64,000 nucleotides of DNA from Nitrospira sp. (GTDB lineage: Bacteria; Nitrospirota; Nitrospiria; Nitrospirales; Nitrospiraceae). The stretch's first letter is position 1. Each line of letters opens with the position of its first letter. The notes beneath the pieces are model-generated. The model was not told the DNA's origin and did no database searches. It worked only from the letters and a program-made list of their open reading frames with translations. The position numbers and the translations under genes are program-made. Positions 37,399 through 45,667 of this stretch are shown piece by piece. Location of the stretch: the NCBI GenBank assembly GCA_030692565.1, contig JAUYAO010000057.1, forward strand, positions 149,729 through 213,728. The letters are read 5' to 3'.

Positions 37399-38885
37399 TG
37401 AATCACCCGTTGAATCATGACCGCAGTTTGTCCCCGAACCAGAGTGAGCGTCCGACTACTCTCCGTCGTCGGACCGTTTGCTCGCCCAACCAGCTGCACC
37501 GACGCCGCATACTGCCCGGGCTCGACCCAGACGCGAGCGATGTGAATTTCATCGGGGAGCGTCTGCCAACTGCGCTTATCGGCCTCTTCCGAGGCCACAG
37601 CGAGCCCTTTAGTAAGAAGCCCCACAACAAGGCCCACCCATGGCGCAGCGTCTTTACCCGCCGCTTGCTGAGCCCCGCGTGTGGCCCCTTCCGCCATCGC
37701 AAACTTGACGGCTGCACGAGCCAAGGCCTTGACCGTAATGCCGGGCAACCGATCGGAAAGACTCTTATCTGCCAGCGCGGAGATGTTCTGCCCCAACTCT
37801 GAGGAGACCCGCACCTGCCGACCGGTCTCGCCGACCAGCGTCAGCTGCTCCACGGGCACCTGCGTTTTCTGCGTCACCAATCGGGGCAACGCCACGCGCA
37901 CGACACGACCATTGAGGCCATACAGGACGCTATCGACCCCGCGGTTCTGATGCCGCGACGACTGGGAGAATCCACGATTCAACAACACGAGCTGCAAGGC
38001 ATCCAGACTGATCGGCAAGTCAAGAAAGCGGTCCTCCTTCCGAGGGGCGCGGCCATTATAGCTGATCAACACCACTTGAGCGAGGTCTCGCTGCGCCGCA
38101 CTGGCCTGCCACGCCGTGTCAGGGAAGAGCCGCCGATACTCCTCAAACTCATTCGTCAAATGGAGCGCGTCAGCGGTCCGCAAGAGATCGGCACGGAGTT
38201 GAGCCGGGACTGGCGTGCGCGCCCAACCCCGGTTGGCTTCGTACGCATCATAGGCCTTCCGGTAGGCAATGAACGCGTTATTCACATCATCTGTCGCCTC
38301 ATAGAGAATGCCCGTCAGATATCGGGCAAACCCATCCTCCCGATAACTCGCCTTCTCCTTGACCCTATCCGAAAGCACGTTGAGCCGGTGATCGATCCGG
38401 CGGGCTTCCACCAAGGCTTCCTGAAGCTGCCCCTGCGCGGCGTAGTTCAGCGCCTTGACGACATTGATCATCACATGTTCGTAGGGATCCCCTTCGTACG
38501 GCAGCGCGTTGTCATTGGTGAGAAAGGCGGCGGCTTCGGAGCGGATGGTCCTGGTATAGAGCCGCTCCACTTCCTCCTCTGCCTGCTCCAAAACGGCGCT
38601 GCTCTGCTGGTAGTCGCCGGCCAATTGCAGCGTCATCCCGCGATCCATGCCATACAACAGGCGGCTCTTGTCCCCGTAGGATTTTTCAGCTTGTTGAACA
38701 ATCGCGTCCGCCTGTTTGGCATCGCCCGCAGTCAGGCTCTGCTCAATCAACAGGTAGCGATTGACGGAAGGACCGCACGCGGTCAACAGCAGCAGCCCGG
38801 CGAGGACAGCGAATGGAAGGGATGAACGGACAGCGCGCCACGGCGCCAACAGACTGTGGGAAACACGTGGGGAGAGAGGGCTCAA
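37395..38885 (-). CDS. COG3014-family lipoprotein with TPR-like repeats
   Basis: A 496-residue lipoprotein with lipobox LLTAC (about residue 37). An N-terminal half of TPR-like helices (QADAIVQQAEKSYGDKSRLL, RGMTLQLAGDYQQSSAVLEQ) is followed by a C-terminal beta-rich region and the family motif YEGDPYEHVMINVVKALNY. The start is uncertain: the open frame begins with TTG at 38885 and no better codon precedes the signal peptide. COG3014 proteins commonly sit beside LpoB homologues, as here, and are thought to act in cell-envelope assembly. Confidence 0.75.
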   Translation of the reverse strand: MSPLSPRVSHSLLAPWRAVRSSLPFAVLAGLLLLTACGPSVNRYLLIEQSLTAGDAKQADAIVQQAEKSYGDKSRLLYGMDRGMTLQLAGDYQQSSAVLEQAEEEVERLYTRTIRSEAAAFLTNDNALPYEGDPYEHVMINVVKALNYAAQGQLQEALVEARRIDHRLNVLSDRVKEKASYREDGFARYLTGILYEATDDVNNAFIAYRKAYDAYEANRGWARTPVPAQLRADLLRTADALHLTNEFEEYRRLFPDTAWQASAAQRDLAQVVLISYNGRAPRKEDRFLDLPISLDALQLVLLNRGFSQSSRHQNRGVDSVLYGLNGRVVRVALPRLVTQKTQVPVEQLTLVGETGRQVRVSSELGQNISALADKSLSDRLPGITVKALARAAVKFAMAEGATRGAQQAAGKDAAPWVGLVVGLLTKGLAVASEEADKRSWQTLPDEIHIARVWVEPGQYAASVQLVGRANGPTTESSRTLTLVRGQTAVMIQRVIQ

Positions 38886-38899
38886 CAGAGTCCGGGAGC

Positions 38900-39508
38900 C
38901 TAGAAAATGGTTCGCTTCTTTTCGATGACCTTCTTAATCTTCTTCTGCCCGTACCAAACCTTGGCGTTGCTCTCCAGATCGATCATCTGAAGATCCACTT
39001 GATAGAACACGGCTTTGGTCGCATCCGCTTCGTCGAGGATCGTCGAAATCGTCCCCTTCATCATGTAATCGGCACCGATTTCTTTTCCGGGAGCTTTTTG
39101 CGTATCTTCGCGGGAATACATCGCCTGCTCTTTGCGCTCGGTCCGCAGTTCATCGCGCTCGCCCTTGCCGGCGACGAACGTGACTTTCTGCGAATTCGTC
39201 AGCTCGCGCTCAAGGTCGGTCACAAACGTCTGGACACTGATGTGCTCGTGGCTGCTGTTCAGGATCGTGCCGACCACCACAACAGGCTGGCGATGCTTCG
39301 CTTGCGTGAAGTTGCCGAGCCATGGGTAACTCAGCGATTCCTTCACCATGGTCTCAGCGACCATCCGCGAGTCGGTATCGTTCCAGCGCCCGCTCAGGTC
39401 AGTGACCACCCCGGCATCGATACGCGTGACTTTCGTTTCGTGCCCGCAGCCTGCCAGAGTCAACACCGACACCGCTCCCAGCGCCAGCCATCCAGACTTC
39501 ATCACCAT
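38900..39508 (-). CDS. LpoB-like penicillin-binding-protein activator lipoprotein
   Basis: A 202-residue lipoprotein with lipobox LTLAGC. Recognised from the LpoB fold motifs: YRID-like start (TRIDAGVVTDLSGRWNDTDS), VVVVGTILNSSHEHIS, the ADYMMKGTIST strand and the C-terminal YQVDLQMIDLESNAKVWYGQ with KKIKKVI. LpoB-type proteins span the periplasm and activate peptidoglycan synthases. GGAGGG stands eight bases before the ATG. It is the second gene of the minus-strand lipoprotein block, 15 bases before COG3014. Confidence 0.82.
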   Translation of the reverse strand: MVMKSGWLALGAVSVLTLAGCGHETKVTRIDAGVVTDLSGRWNDTDSRMVAETMVKESLSYPWLGNFTQAKHRQPVVVVGTILNSSHEHISVQTFVTDLERELTNSQKVTFVAGKGERDELRTERKEQAMYSREDTQKAPGKEIGADYMMKGTISTILDEADATKAVFYQVDLQMIDLESNAKVWYGQKKIKKVIEKKRTIF

Positions 39509-39562
39509 CACCCCGTCCCTCCGCTGAAAATCTTCCGAGAAAAAGAGAATGAAACCGGCCGG

Positions 39563-40129
39563 CTATCGCGCCAACCGCTTATCTTCTTCCTTCTCCAGCC
39601 GGTCGAACATCTTGTCGGCATTCTTCCGGACAAAATCGCGCACCTGCGCATTGAGTTCTTTCGCCTGCTCCAAGTTGTTCTTCATTTCTTCGAGGTTCAG
39701 CTTGGTAAGGACGTAATAGGTATTGGTCTTCTCGTCTTTATATCGATCGATCGGACGCACGCCGCTGAGCGTCGCCGTCGTGACCGTCTTGATCGCCCGC
39801 TCGACATTCTGCTCTTCCGTGTTTCGGGTGAAATCGCCGGCTGTCGTCGATGCGGCGTAATCTCTCATCAGGTAACCGGTGTACGTTTCAAAGGTCTTGG
39901 CTATTTCAGCGCGCGCGCGATTTTCTGCCGTATCCCAGGCCAACGGCTCGTTCCGCACACCGACCACCGCTCCCACCCCATAGAACGCCTTGCTATCCTT
40001 CTCGTTGAAAGCTCCCGACCCCTTTTGCACCCACTTCGGAGGGCCACCACAAGCGGCAAGTCCGACCAAGAGAACAATGGCAAGCCCGGTGCCGGCCAGT
40101 CTCGTAAAACGCCCTTGCGATGTAGCCAT
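39563..40129 (-). CDS. LPP20-family lipoprotein
   Basis: A 188-residue lipoprotein, lipobox LVGLAAC, mature protein starting GGPPKWVQKGSGAF. The LPP20 pattern follows: FYGVGAVVGVRNEPLAWDTA and the helix ENRARAEIAKTFETYTGYLM, then VRPIDRYKDEKTNTYYVLTK. The ATG at 40129 has AGGAGG seven bases upstream; the longer in-frame ATG at 40144 is inside that site. First gene of the lipoprotein block; its promoter should lie in the AT-rich stretch 40145-40290 shared with a divergent small gene. Confidence 0.8.
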   Translation of the reverse strand: MATSQGRFTRLAGTGLAIVLLVGLAACGGPPKWVQKGSGAFNEKDSKAFYGVGAVVGVRNEPLAWDTAENRARAEIAKTFETYTGYLMRDYAASTTAGDFTRNTEEQNVERAIKTVTTATLSGVRPIDRYKDEKTNTYYVLTKLNLEEMKNNLEQAKELNAQVRDFVRKNADKMFDRLEKEEDKRLAR

Positions 40130-40305
40130 GCGATCCTCCTTCATGACGAGAAATTGAGTACGTGGTGCGTGAAACGTTTCGAAAATTAGCGTGAAATCAT
40201 GCTAGCATGCGACTTTACTTCAGTCAACGCAACGGCGTATGAACGGTTGACGAGACTGCGCCTATTCAATCCACCCGGTGACGATTTTTAGGGGAGGCAC
40301 ACACT

Positions 40306-40476
40306 GTGGCCGACGTTCAAATAGAAGACGGCATTATTAAGATCGCCAGTTTGGAGATTCAGGACCCCAAGGCCGCCGCGGTCCTGGCAGAATATCCGCA
40401 AGTGCGCTGGGCCGAAATCACGAGACGCGCGCTGAAGATCGGGTTGGGCTATCTCAAGGGTGGGGGGAAAGACTAG
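40306..40476 (+). CDS. Small 56-residue protein of unknown function
   Basis: GTG start with GGGGAGG eight bases upstream, ending in TAG at 40474-40476. Translation: a beta-like N terminus (ADVQIEDGIIKIASLEIQDP), then two helices (AAAVLAEYPQVRWAEITRRA, LKIGLGYLKGG). The strand-helix-helix pattern is reminiscent of ribbon-helix-helix proteins but is not diagnostic. The stop codons of this gene and the convergent caspase-like gene overlap. Good ribosome site and coding-like composition support it as real. Confidence 0.6.
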   Translation: MADVQIEDGIIKIASLEIQDPKAAAVLAEYPQVRWAEITRRALKIGLGYLKGGGKD

Positions 40477-41867
40477 GGCTTCCTCTGAGCGTCAGCCTGA
40501 CTGACTGCCGCTCGCGCACGGGAATCGGTTCCGCCCAACTCGACATAGCGGCGAAACGCCTCGACGGACTTTGTCTGATCCTTCAGATGATCGGCATAGA
40601 GCGTACCGAGCGAAAAATAGACATCCTGATAACCGGCATTCACCTTCAGCGCCTGCAAGAGCGCCTGTTCGGCCTCCGGGAAACTGCCGCGCTTTTCATA
40701 GATCAACCCCAACGTGTAGTACGAGTCAGGATTCGTGGGCGCGTGCTTCACGGCCAGTTGGCCGGCGGTCAATGCCTCGTCAAGATTAGGCAGAATCTCC
40801 AACCGTACGTAACTTTTCAGCACATAGGCTTCGCCGAATTCGGGATTGAATTCAATCGCGCGATTCAGTCGTTCGAGCGCTTCCTCGACGCGCTTCCCCT
40901 CCTGGAGCAACGCAAACGCCTGATCGTATTGCGCCTTCGCCGCCTGTTGCCGTTCAGCCGGCGTCTGGGGCCCCGCGCCGAGCACAAACGCCGCCTTGCG
41001 CCCTTCGATGAGAATGATATCGCCATCCCCGTCCAGCCTGGCGGATATCGGATGTTGCTGCCCCTGCGTGACGGCGGGAAGCTCCTTCTCAAGGTACGCG
41101 CCCAACTCGGACGCCATCAGCCAACCGTTCTTGTTCAGATCCGCCGCACCCTGCAACCCCGTCAGAAGCGATTTCACGAACAGACTCGCATCCCCCACGC
41201 GCTTGGACACTTCTCCCTTATCCCCGGCCGTAATCACCTGCATCGCACGGCGTTCCGTGTCGTCCTCCGGTGTCAAGCGGCCTTCGAGCGACAACTGCTG
41301 CGGTGCCGTGGCTTCCCATCCCCGAACCGCGGTATCAAGAATCAGCAGGGTGTGCTTCGCCGCCAGGCGTCGGGTAAATTCCTTGAGCTGGTCAAAGGTA
41401 ATGGACTTGGCGACATTATTGATCTGCGCATCCGACGGAACCAGGTAGCCGAGATCCTTCCCATCGGCATCTTGCGTCACTCCGGAATGACCCACATAAA
41501 ACAGCACCAGACGATCCATCCGCCCGACCTTGCGCGGCAACATGTCCGACAAGAGCTGCTGTAGATGCCGAAAGCTGGCATCCTTGTCATAGACCTCAAC
41601 CACTTCGTCGAAGCCCATCTGACGAAAGGCCTGGGCCACCGTCTTGGCGTCCGCCAAAGCTCCGGGAATCGAAGGAGCCAGTAGATAGTGCTCGACCCCG
41701 ACGACGACCGCCCAGGACTTATAGTAGAGCCCTTCCGGTTTCCCTAACTGGGCGGAGGCCGGCGAAACTCCGCTCAATCCGGCAAGCCAGAAGAGCCCAA
41801 GCCCAAGACTCATGGCACACAAGTTTCGAGTGAACATAGTTGTGATAGATCGAAGAAAAGTTCGCAT
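40473..41867 (-). CDS. Secreted caspase-like protein with EF-hand and TPRs, catalytic Cys absent
   Basis: A 464-residue protein with signal peptide (cleavage near ASA/Q39-40), a C14 caspase-type domain (about 48-290), and C-terminal TPR repeats (about 308-455). The catalytic His is in LFYVGHSGV (His127). The position of the nucleophile, normally DACxSG, reads LLILDTAVRG with Ala180 in place of Cys, so protease activity is not expected. A perfect EF-hand loop, D243-x-N-x-N-G-x-L-x-x-x-E254, follows, and a second Asp-rich DGDGD near 286 resembles half a site. It probably acts as a calcium-responsive periplasmic scaffold. Confidence 0.8.
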   Translation of the reverse strand: MRTFLRSITTMFTRNLCAMSLGLGLFWLAGLSGVSPASAQLGKPEGLYYKSWAVVVGVEHYLLAPSIPGALADAKTVAQAFRQMGFDEVVEVYDKDASFRHLQQLLSDMLPRKVGRMDRLVLFYVGHSGVTQDADGKDLGYLVPSDAQINNVAKSITFDQLKEFTRRLAAKHTLLILDTAVRGWEATAPQQLSLEGRLTPEDDTERRAMQVITAGDKGEVSKRVGDASLFVKSLLTGLQGAADLNKNGWLMASELGAYLEKELPAVTQGQQHPISARLDGDGDIILIEGRKAAFVLGAGPQTPAERQQAAKAQYDQAFALLQEGKRVEEALERLNRAIEFNPEFGEAYVLKSYVRLEILPNLDEALTAGQLAVKHAPTNPDSYYTLGLIYEKRGSFPEAEQALLQALKVNAGYQDVYFSLGTLYADHLKDQTKSVEAFRRYVELGGTDSRARAAVSQADAQRKP

Positions 41868-42063
41868 AAGCAGCTGATGTTGAGCCTACCCTCGGGCCGT
41901 GACGGCTGTCAAGGAATCGGCCTGGCCAACCCGTTCATTTCAAAGAGGCACTCGCCATAGGGTAGATCCCCGTACAAATGTATGGGTTGCAGGGGGAGGC
42001 CCCTTTCTCCATAATCATCATATTCGTGCCGGGACGGCTATCGACCGAGGAGGTGTGTGCGTC

Positions 42064-43953
42064 ATGAGTGAGAAGATCGAGACACTACTGAAGGAAACCC
42101 GAACGTACCAGCCTAGCGCCAAGACCAAAGCCGCCGCCCATATTAAGGACTATGACACCGAATATAAGAAGTCGATTGCCGATCCGGAGGCGTTTTGGAG
42201 CGGCGTCGCCAAGGAGCTCGACTGGTTTACGCCGTGGAGCAAAGTACTGGAATGGAACTACCCCTTCGCGAAATGGTTTGTGGGAGCCACCTGCAACATC
42301 TCCTATAACTGTCTTGACCGGCACGTCAAAAATGGCCGGAAGAACAAAGTCGCCGTCATCTGGGTCGGCGAGAACGATACCGAGCGTGTCTTCACTTACG
42401 GGCAGCTCTACCGCCAGGTCAACCGCTGCGCCAACGCCCTCAAGAAGCTGGGCCTGAAGAAGGGCGACCGCGTCACCATCTATCTCCCGAAAGTTCCCGA
42501 GCAGATTGTCGCCATGCTGGCTTGCGCCCGCATCGGTGTGATCCACAGCGTCGTCTATTCCGGGTTCAGCGCCCCGGCGCTGGCCAATCGCATCCACGAC
42601 GCCGAGTCTCATCTGGTCATCACTGCCGATGTCGGCTACGACCGTGGGAAAGTCATTCCCCTCAAGTCAGTCGTGGACGAAGCGTTGAAGACCTGCCCGA
42701 CGGTCGAGCGCGTCGTCGTCGTGCGCCGGCAAAAGCCGGAAGTCTCGCTTGCAGCCCCCAAAGAAATTGACTGGCACGAATGGCTGAAAGGCGAATCCGC
42801 TGAATGTGAAGCGGTCAAGCTGGACGCCGAAGATCCGCTCTATATCCTGTATACCTCCGGTACGACCGGTAAACCCAAAGGCGTCGTGCATGTGCATGGC
42901 GGCTACATGGTCGGCACCTACATCACGTCGAAATATGTGTTCGACCTGAAAGACGATGACGTGTATTTCTGCGTCGCCGATCCGGGCTGGGTCACCGGCC
43001 ACAGTTATATCGTCTACGGCCCGCTGTTGAACGGCGCGACGATCCTTACCGCCGAAGGCAAACCGGACTACCCGAACCCTGGCCGCTGGTGGGATTTGAT
43101 CGAACGCTACGGCGTCTCGATTTTCTACACGACACCGACGGCGATCCGCTTACTCATGCGCTATGGAGAAGACTGGCCCAAGAAGTACGATCTCTCAACC
43201 TTACGCATCCTCGGCAGCGTCGGCGAACCGATCAATCCGGAAGCCTGGGAGTGGTTCCATCGCGTCACCGGCGGCGACAAACCCATCATGGACACCTGGT
43301 GGCAGACGGAAACCGGCTCGATCCTGATTACGCCGCTGCCGACCGTCCCCTTGAAGCCAGGATCCGCCACGCGGCCGTTCCTTGGGATTGAAGCTGATGT
43401 CGTGGATCGTGAAGGCAACAGTCTCCCGGCCAATGCCGGCGGATTTGCCGTCATCAAGAAACCCTGGCCCTCCATGATGCGCACCATCTACAAAGATCCG
43501 GAGCGCTACAAGACCTATTGGAACACCATCCCGAACTGCTACACCGCCGGCGACGTCTGCCACAAAGACGCCGACGGCTACATGTGGTTCATGGGCCGCG
43601 CCGACGACGTGATCAAGGTTGCGGGCAACCGGCTGGGCACCGCCGAAGTCGAGAGCGCATTGGTAAGTCATCACGCCGTCGCCGAAGCCGCCGTCATCGG
43701 CAAACCCCACAAGACTGTGGGCGAGTCCATCAAGGCCTTCATCATTCTAAAACAAGGCGAGATCGAAAGCCCTGCGCTGATTCAATCGATCAAAGATCAA
43801 GTGATGAAAGAACTGGGGAAGATCGGGGTGCCGTCTGAAATTGATATTGTGCAGTCACTCCCCAAGACCCGGTCTGGAAAAATCATGCGGCGCGTCCTGA
43901 AGGCTAAGGAACTCGGACAGGATCCAGGAGATATCTCGACGATTGAGGAGTAG
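42064..43953 (+). CDS. acs: Acetyl-CoA synthetase
   Basis: AMP-forming acetate:CoA ligase of 629 residues. Acetate is activated through acetyl-AMP to acetyl-CoA. The start at 42064 follows GGAGG. Motifs: adenylate loop YTSGTTGKPKGV (about 264), the tryptophan-lined acetate pocket region TWWQTETG, DAD-type core motif GDVCHKDADGYMWFMGRADD, the hinge Asp then VAGNRLGTAEVESAL, and the regulatory lysine segment KTRSGKIMRR (about 600-610), which is the acetylation site in homologues. Length matches the family. Upstream in-frame codons to 41899 have no ribosome site. Confidence 0.95.
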   Translation: MSEKIETLLKETRTYQPSAKTKAAAHIKDYDTEYKKSIADPEAFWSGVAKELDWFTPWSKVLEWNYPFAKWFVGATCNISYNCLDRHVKNGRKNKVAVIWVGENDTERVFTYGQLYRQVNRCANALKKLGLKKGDRVTIYLPKVPEQIVAMLACARIGVIHSVVYSGFSAPALANRIHDAESHLVITADVGYDRGKVIPLKSVVDEALKTCPTVERVVVVRRQKPEVSLAAPKEIDWHEWLKGESAECEAVKLDAEDPLYILYTSGTTGKPKGVVHVHGGYMVGTYITSKYVFDLKDDDVYFCVADPGWVTGHSYIVYGPLLNGATILTAEGKPDYPNPGRWWDLIERYGVSIFYTTPTAIRLLMRYGEDWPKKYDLSTLRILGSVGEPINPEAWEWFHRVTGGDKPIMDTWWQTETGSILITPLPTVPLKPGSATRPFLGIEADVVDREGNSLPANAGGFAVIKKPWPSMMRTIYKDPERYKTYWNTIPNCYTAGDVCHKDADGYMWFMGRADDVIKVAGNRLGTAEVESALVSHHAVAEAAVIGKPHKTVGESIKAFIILKQGEIESPALIQSIKDQVMKELGKIGVPSEIDIVQSLPKTRSGKIMRRVLKAKELGQDPGDISTIEE

Positions 43954-44243
43954 GAACGGAATTATTCATTGGCAGAGGCAGGTCATGCAGACCGGCCTCA
44001 CCTAACTTTCCCTCCACTCAACATTCACAATCGTATTGGTATCGAATACCGCCAAGAAAAGACTCCCGAAACAGGTTCTTGCCCCCCTTCATAGGAGACA
44101 GGGCGGTCTAGATCCATACGAGTCCTGCGCACCGCCTCTCACGCCTTGCCTTCGTTCAAGGCAGATGTGTGCACAGAGATTCGCTTGCGTCGCAGGCGCA
44201 ACAGGCTTATTCTCAAAAAGAAGAACGAAATCAGGAGGGCGTC

Positions 44244-44480
44244 ATGAGTTACTTACAGCAAACCATCAAAGCCATCATTCGCCCCGGTGATGAGGCTGGC
44301 TACGTGGCCGAGTGTGTGGAAATTGCTGTGGTCACGCAAGGGCGCACATTGGATGAAACCGTCAAGAATCTGCAAGAAGCCACGGCCCTCCACCTGGAGG
44401 GGGAACAGTTAGCCGACTTTGGCTTGCGGGAGAAGCCGACGCTGATGCTCACCATGGAATTGGATCCCGCCCATGCCTAA
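44244..44480 (+). CDS. hicB: HicB-family antitoxin
   Basis: A 78-residue HicB protein: partial RNase H-like fold with QQTIKAIIRPGDEAGYVAEC, VEIAVVTQGRTLDETVKNLQEAT and the final strand LMLTMEL. It lacks a C-terminal DNA-binding domain, the short version of the family. AGGAGG lies six bases before the ATG. It overlaps the hicA gene by eight bases; the order is antitoxin first, the less common arrangement. Confidence 0.85.
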   Translation: MSYLQQTIKAIIRPGDEAGYVAECVEIAVVTQGRTLDETVKNLQEATALHLEGEQLADFGLREKPTLMLTMELDPAHA

Positions 44481-44712
44481 ATTGCGGCGACTCGCCGGCC
44501 GTGATGTCGTCACAATCCTTCAAGGATTCGGCTTCCAGCAAGTCTCTCAGCGAGGCAGCCACGTCAAGTTGGTTCGTGCCAGGACAGAGGGGCGGCAAGT
44601 CCTCACCGTCCCTCTCCATACCGAACTCGATTCCGGCACGCTGCGCGCCATTGTTCGCCAAGCCAGTCGATTCATTCCCGAACAAGACCTCGCCCCCCAC
44701 TTCTATTCTTAG
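44473..44712 (+). CDS. hicA: HicA-family mRNA-interferase toxin
   Basis: A 79-residue HicA with the double-stranded-RNA-binding-like fold. The catalytic His is in QRGSHVKLVR (about residue 30); VLTVPLHTELDSGTLRAIVR is the C-terminal strand-helix. Together with hicB it forms a type II toxin-antitoxin module between acs and the IPT gene. Confidence 0.87.
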   Translation: MPKLRRLAGRDVVTILQGFGFQQVSQRGSHVKLVRARTEGRQVLTVPLHTELDSGTLRAIVRQASRFIPEQDLAPHFYS

Positions 44713-44996
44713 AAACTCATCCGGTCTGGCAGTAGGTAGAGAGCACTGTGCCGACAGCATGATCCCTCCGCGGCGAGATAGGTGACTCGGAAGTTGAAGA
44801 AAGAATGAGCCCGCCTCGGTCACCAAACGCATCCGGAGAAAGCCTGGCCCAAGAAAAAACTCCCGGTACATTTTCTTGCTTCCAGCATCCTGCTAAACGA
44901 CAAGCCGTTCCGATCCGCCGCCATAAGCGCGGCTGCAGTCCACCCCGCACACCGATGGCTCACCCCCGGTGAGCTCTCATACACGAGGAGACCGTC

Positions 44997-45467
44997 ATGC
45001 GAAATCGAAGCCTAATGGGAGGAGTGTTTCTATTTGCTGTACTGAGTCTGGGGATCGCCCTCAGCGGGCCAAGCTATTCAGCAGAACCTGAAAAAGCGAC
45101 CGCCAAACCCAAGCCCTCAGCTGCCGCCAAGCCGGCAGCGAAAAAGGTGACCGCCACCAGCACGAAGTATCAGAGCGCCGAAACCGCCTGAAAAGCCACG
45201 GCCTGTTTCGGCATGGCGCCCAACATCAACAAAGTCAGTCCGGATGAGAGCAAGGCCGGCGACAAAGTGACGATTACGGGAATGAACTTCGGAAACAGCG
45301 ACTGCCTGCGCAGTATTTCTTTCGGACCGGGTCACGCCGCGACGTTCAAAATCGAGAGCGACAGCAAGATCTCCGCAACCGTCCCCAGCGGCGGACGCAA
45401 AGGCTTGGCGATGCTCACCGTCACGACCGCATCGGGCGAAGTCTCAAAAACGTTTTTGGTGAAATAA
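44997..45467 (+). pseudogene. Secreted IPT/TIG-domain protein interrupted by in-frame TGA
   Basis: The first 64 codons give a signal peptide (ending YSA) and a Lys/Ala/Pro-rich linker, then TGA at 45189-45191. The same frame continues for 91 codons through KATACFGMAPNINKVSPDES and a complete IPT/TIG immunoglobulin-like domain (AGDKVTITGMNFGNSDCL, ISATVPSGGRKGLAMLTVTT), to TAA at 45465-45467. The internal ATG at 45213 has no ribosome site or signal peptide. Either a nonsense mutation has silenced the gene, or the TGA is read through. A hairpin (GCCA..GCC/GGC..TGGC, about 45195-45217) starts three bases after the TGA. Confidence 0.7.
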
Positions 45468-45486
45468 GCGTTGAGGTTGGCTCCCC

Positions 45487-45514
45487 GTTCTTAACCGGGC
45501 ACAAGGTTGAGAAC
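45487..45514 (+). terminator. Inverted repeat after the IPT gene
   Basis: GTTCTTAACC (45487-45496) and GGTTGAGAAC (45505-45514) form a ten-pair stem with one mismatch and an eight-base loop. No strong U tract follows. It lies between two convergent genes and could stop transcription from either side. Confidence 0.45.
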
Positions 45515-45667
45515 AGGGCACGAGATTACGCTCAAGTCCTCGCCTTCCTCACAAACCTTATATTCGATCTCGATGGGTGGTTCGACTGGCACATCCGTCC
45601 AAGCTTACACCCAAATTATGCAGTATGTCCCCGTTGTCCTCCCGCAGACGCTATTTCGCACCCCCAT

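Noticed and set aside
45189..45220. Selenocysteine codon with SECIS in the IPT gene
   Set aside because: The hairpin after the TGA does not match a bacterial SECIS, the residue is not in a redox motif, and no selenoprotein machinery is visible. Kept only as an open question in the findings.
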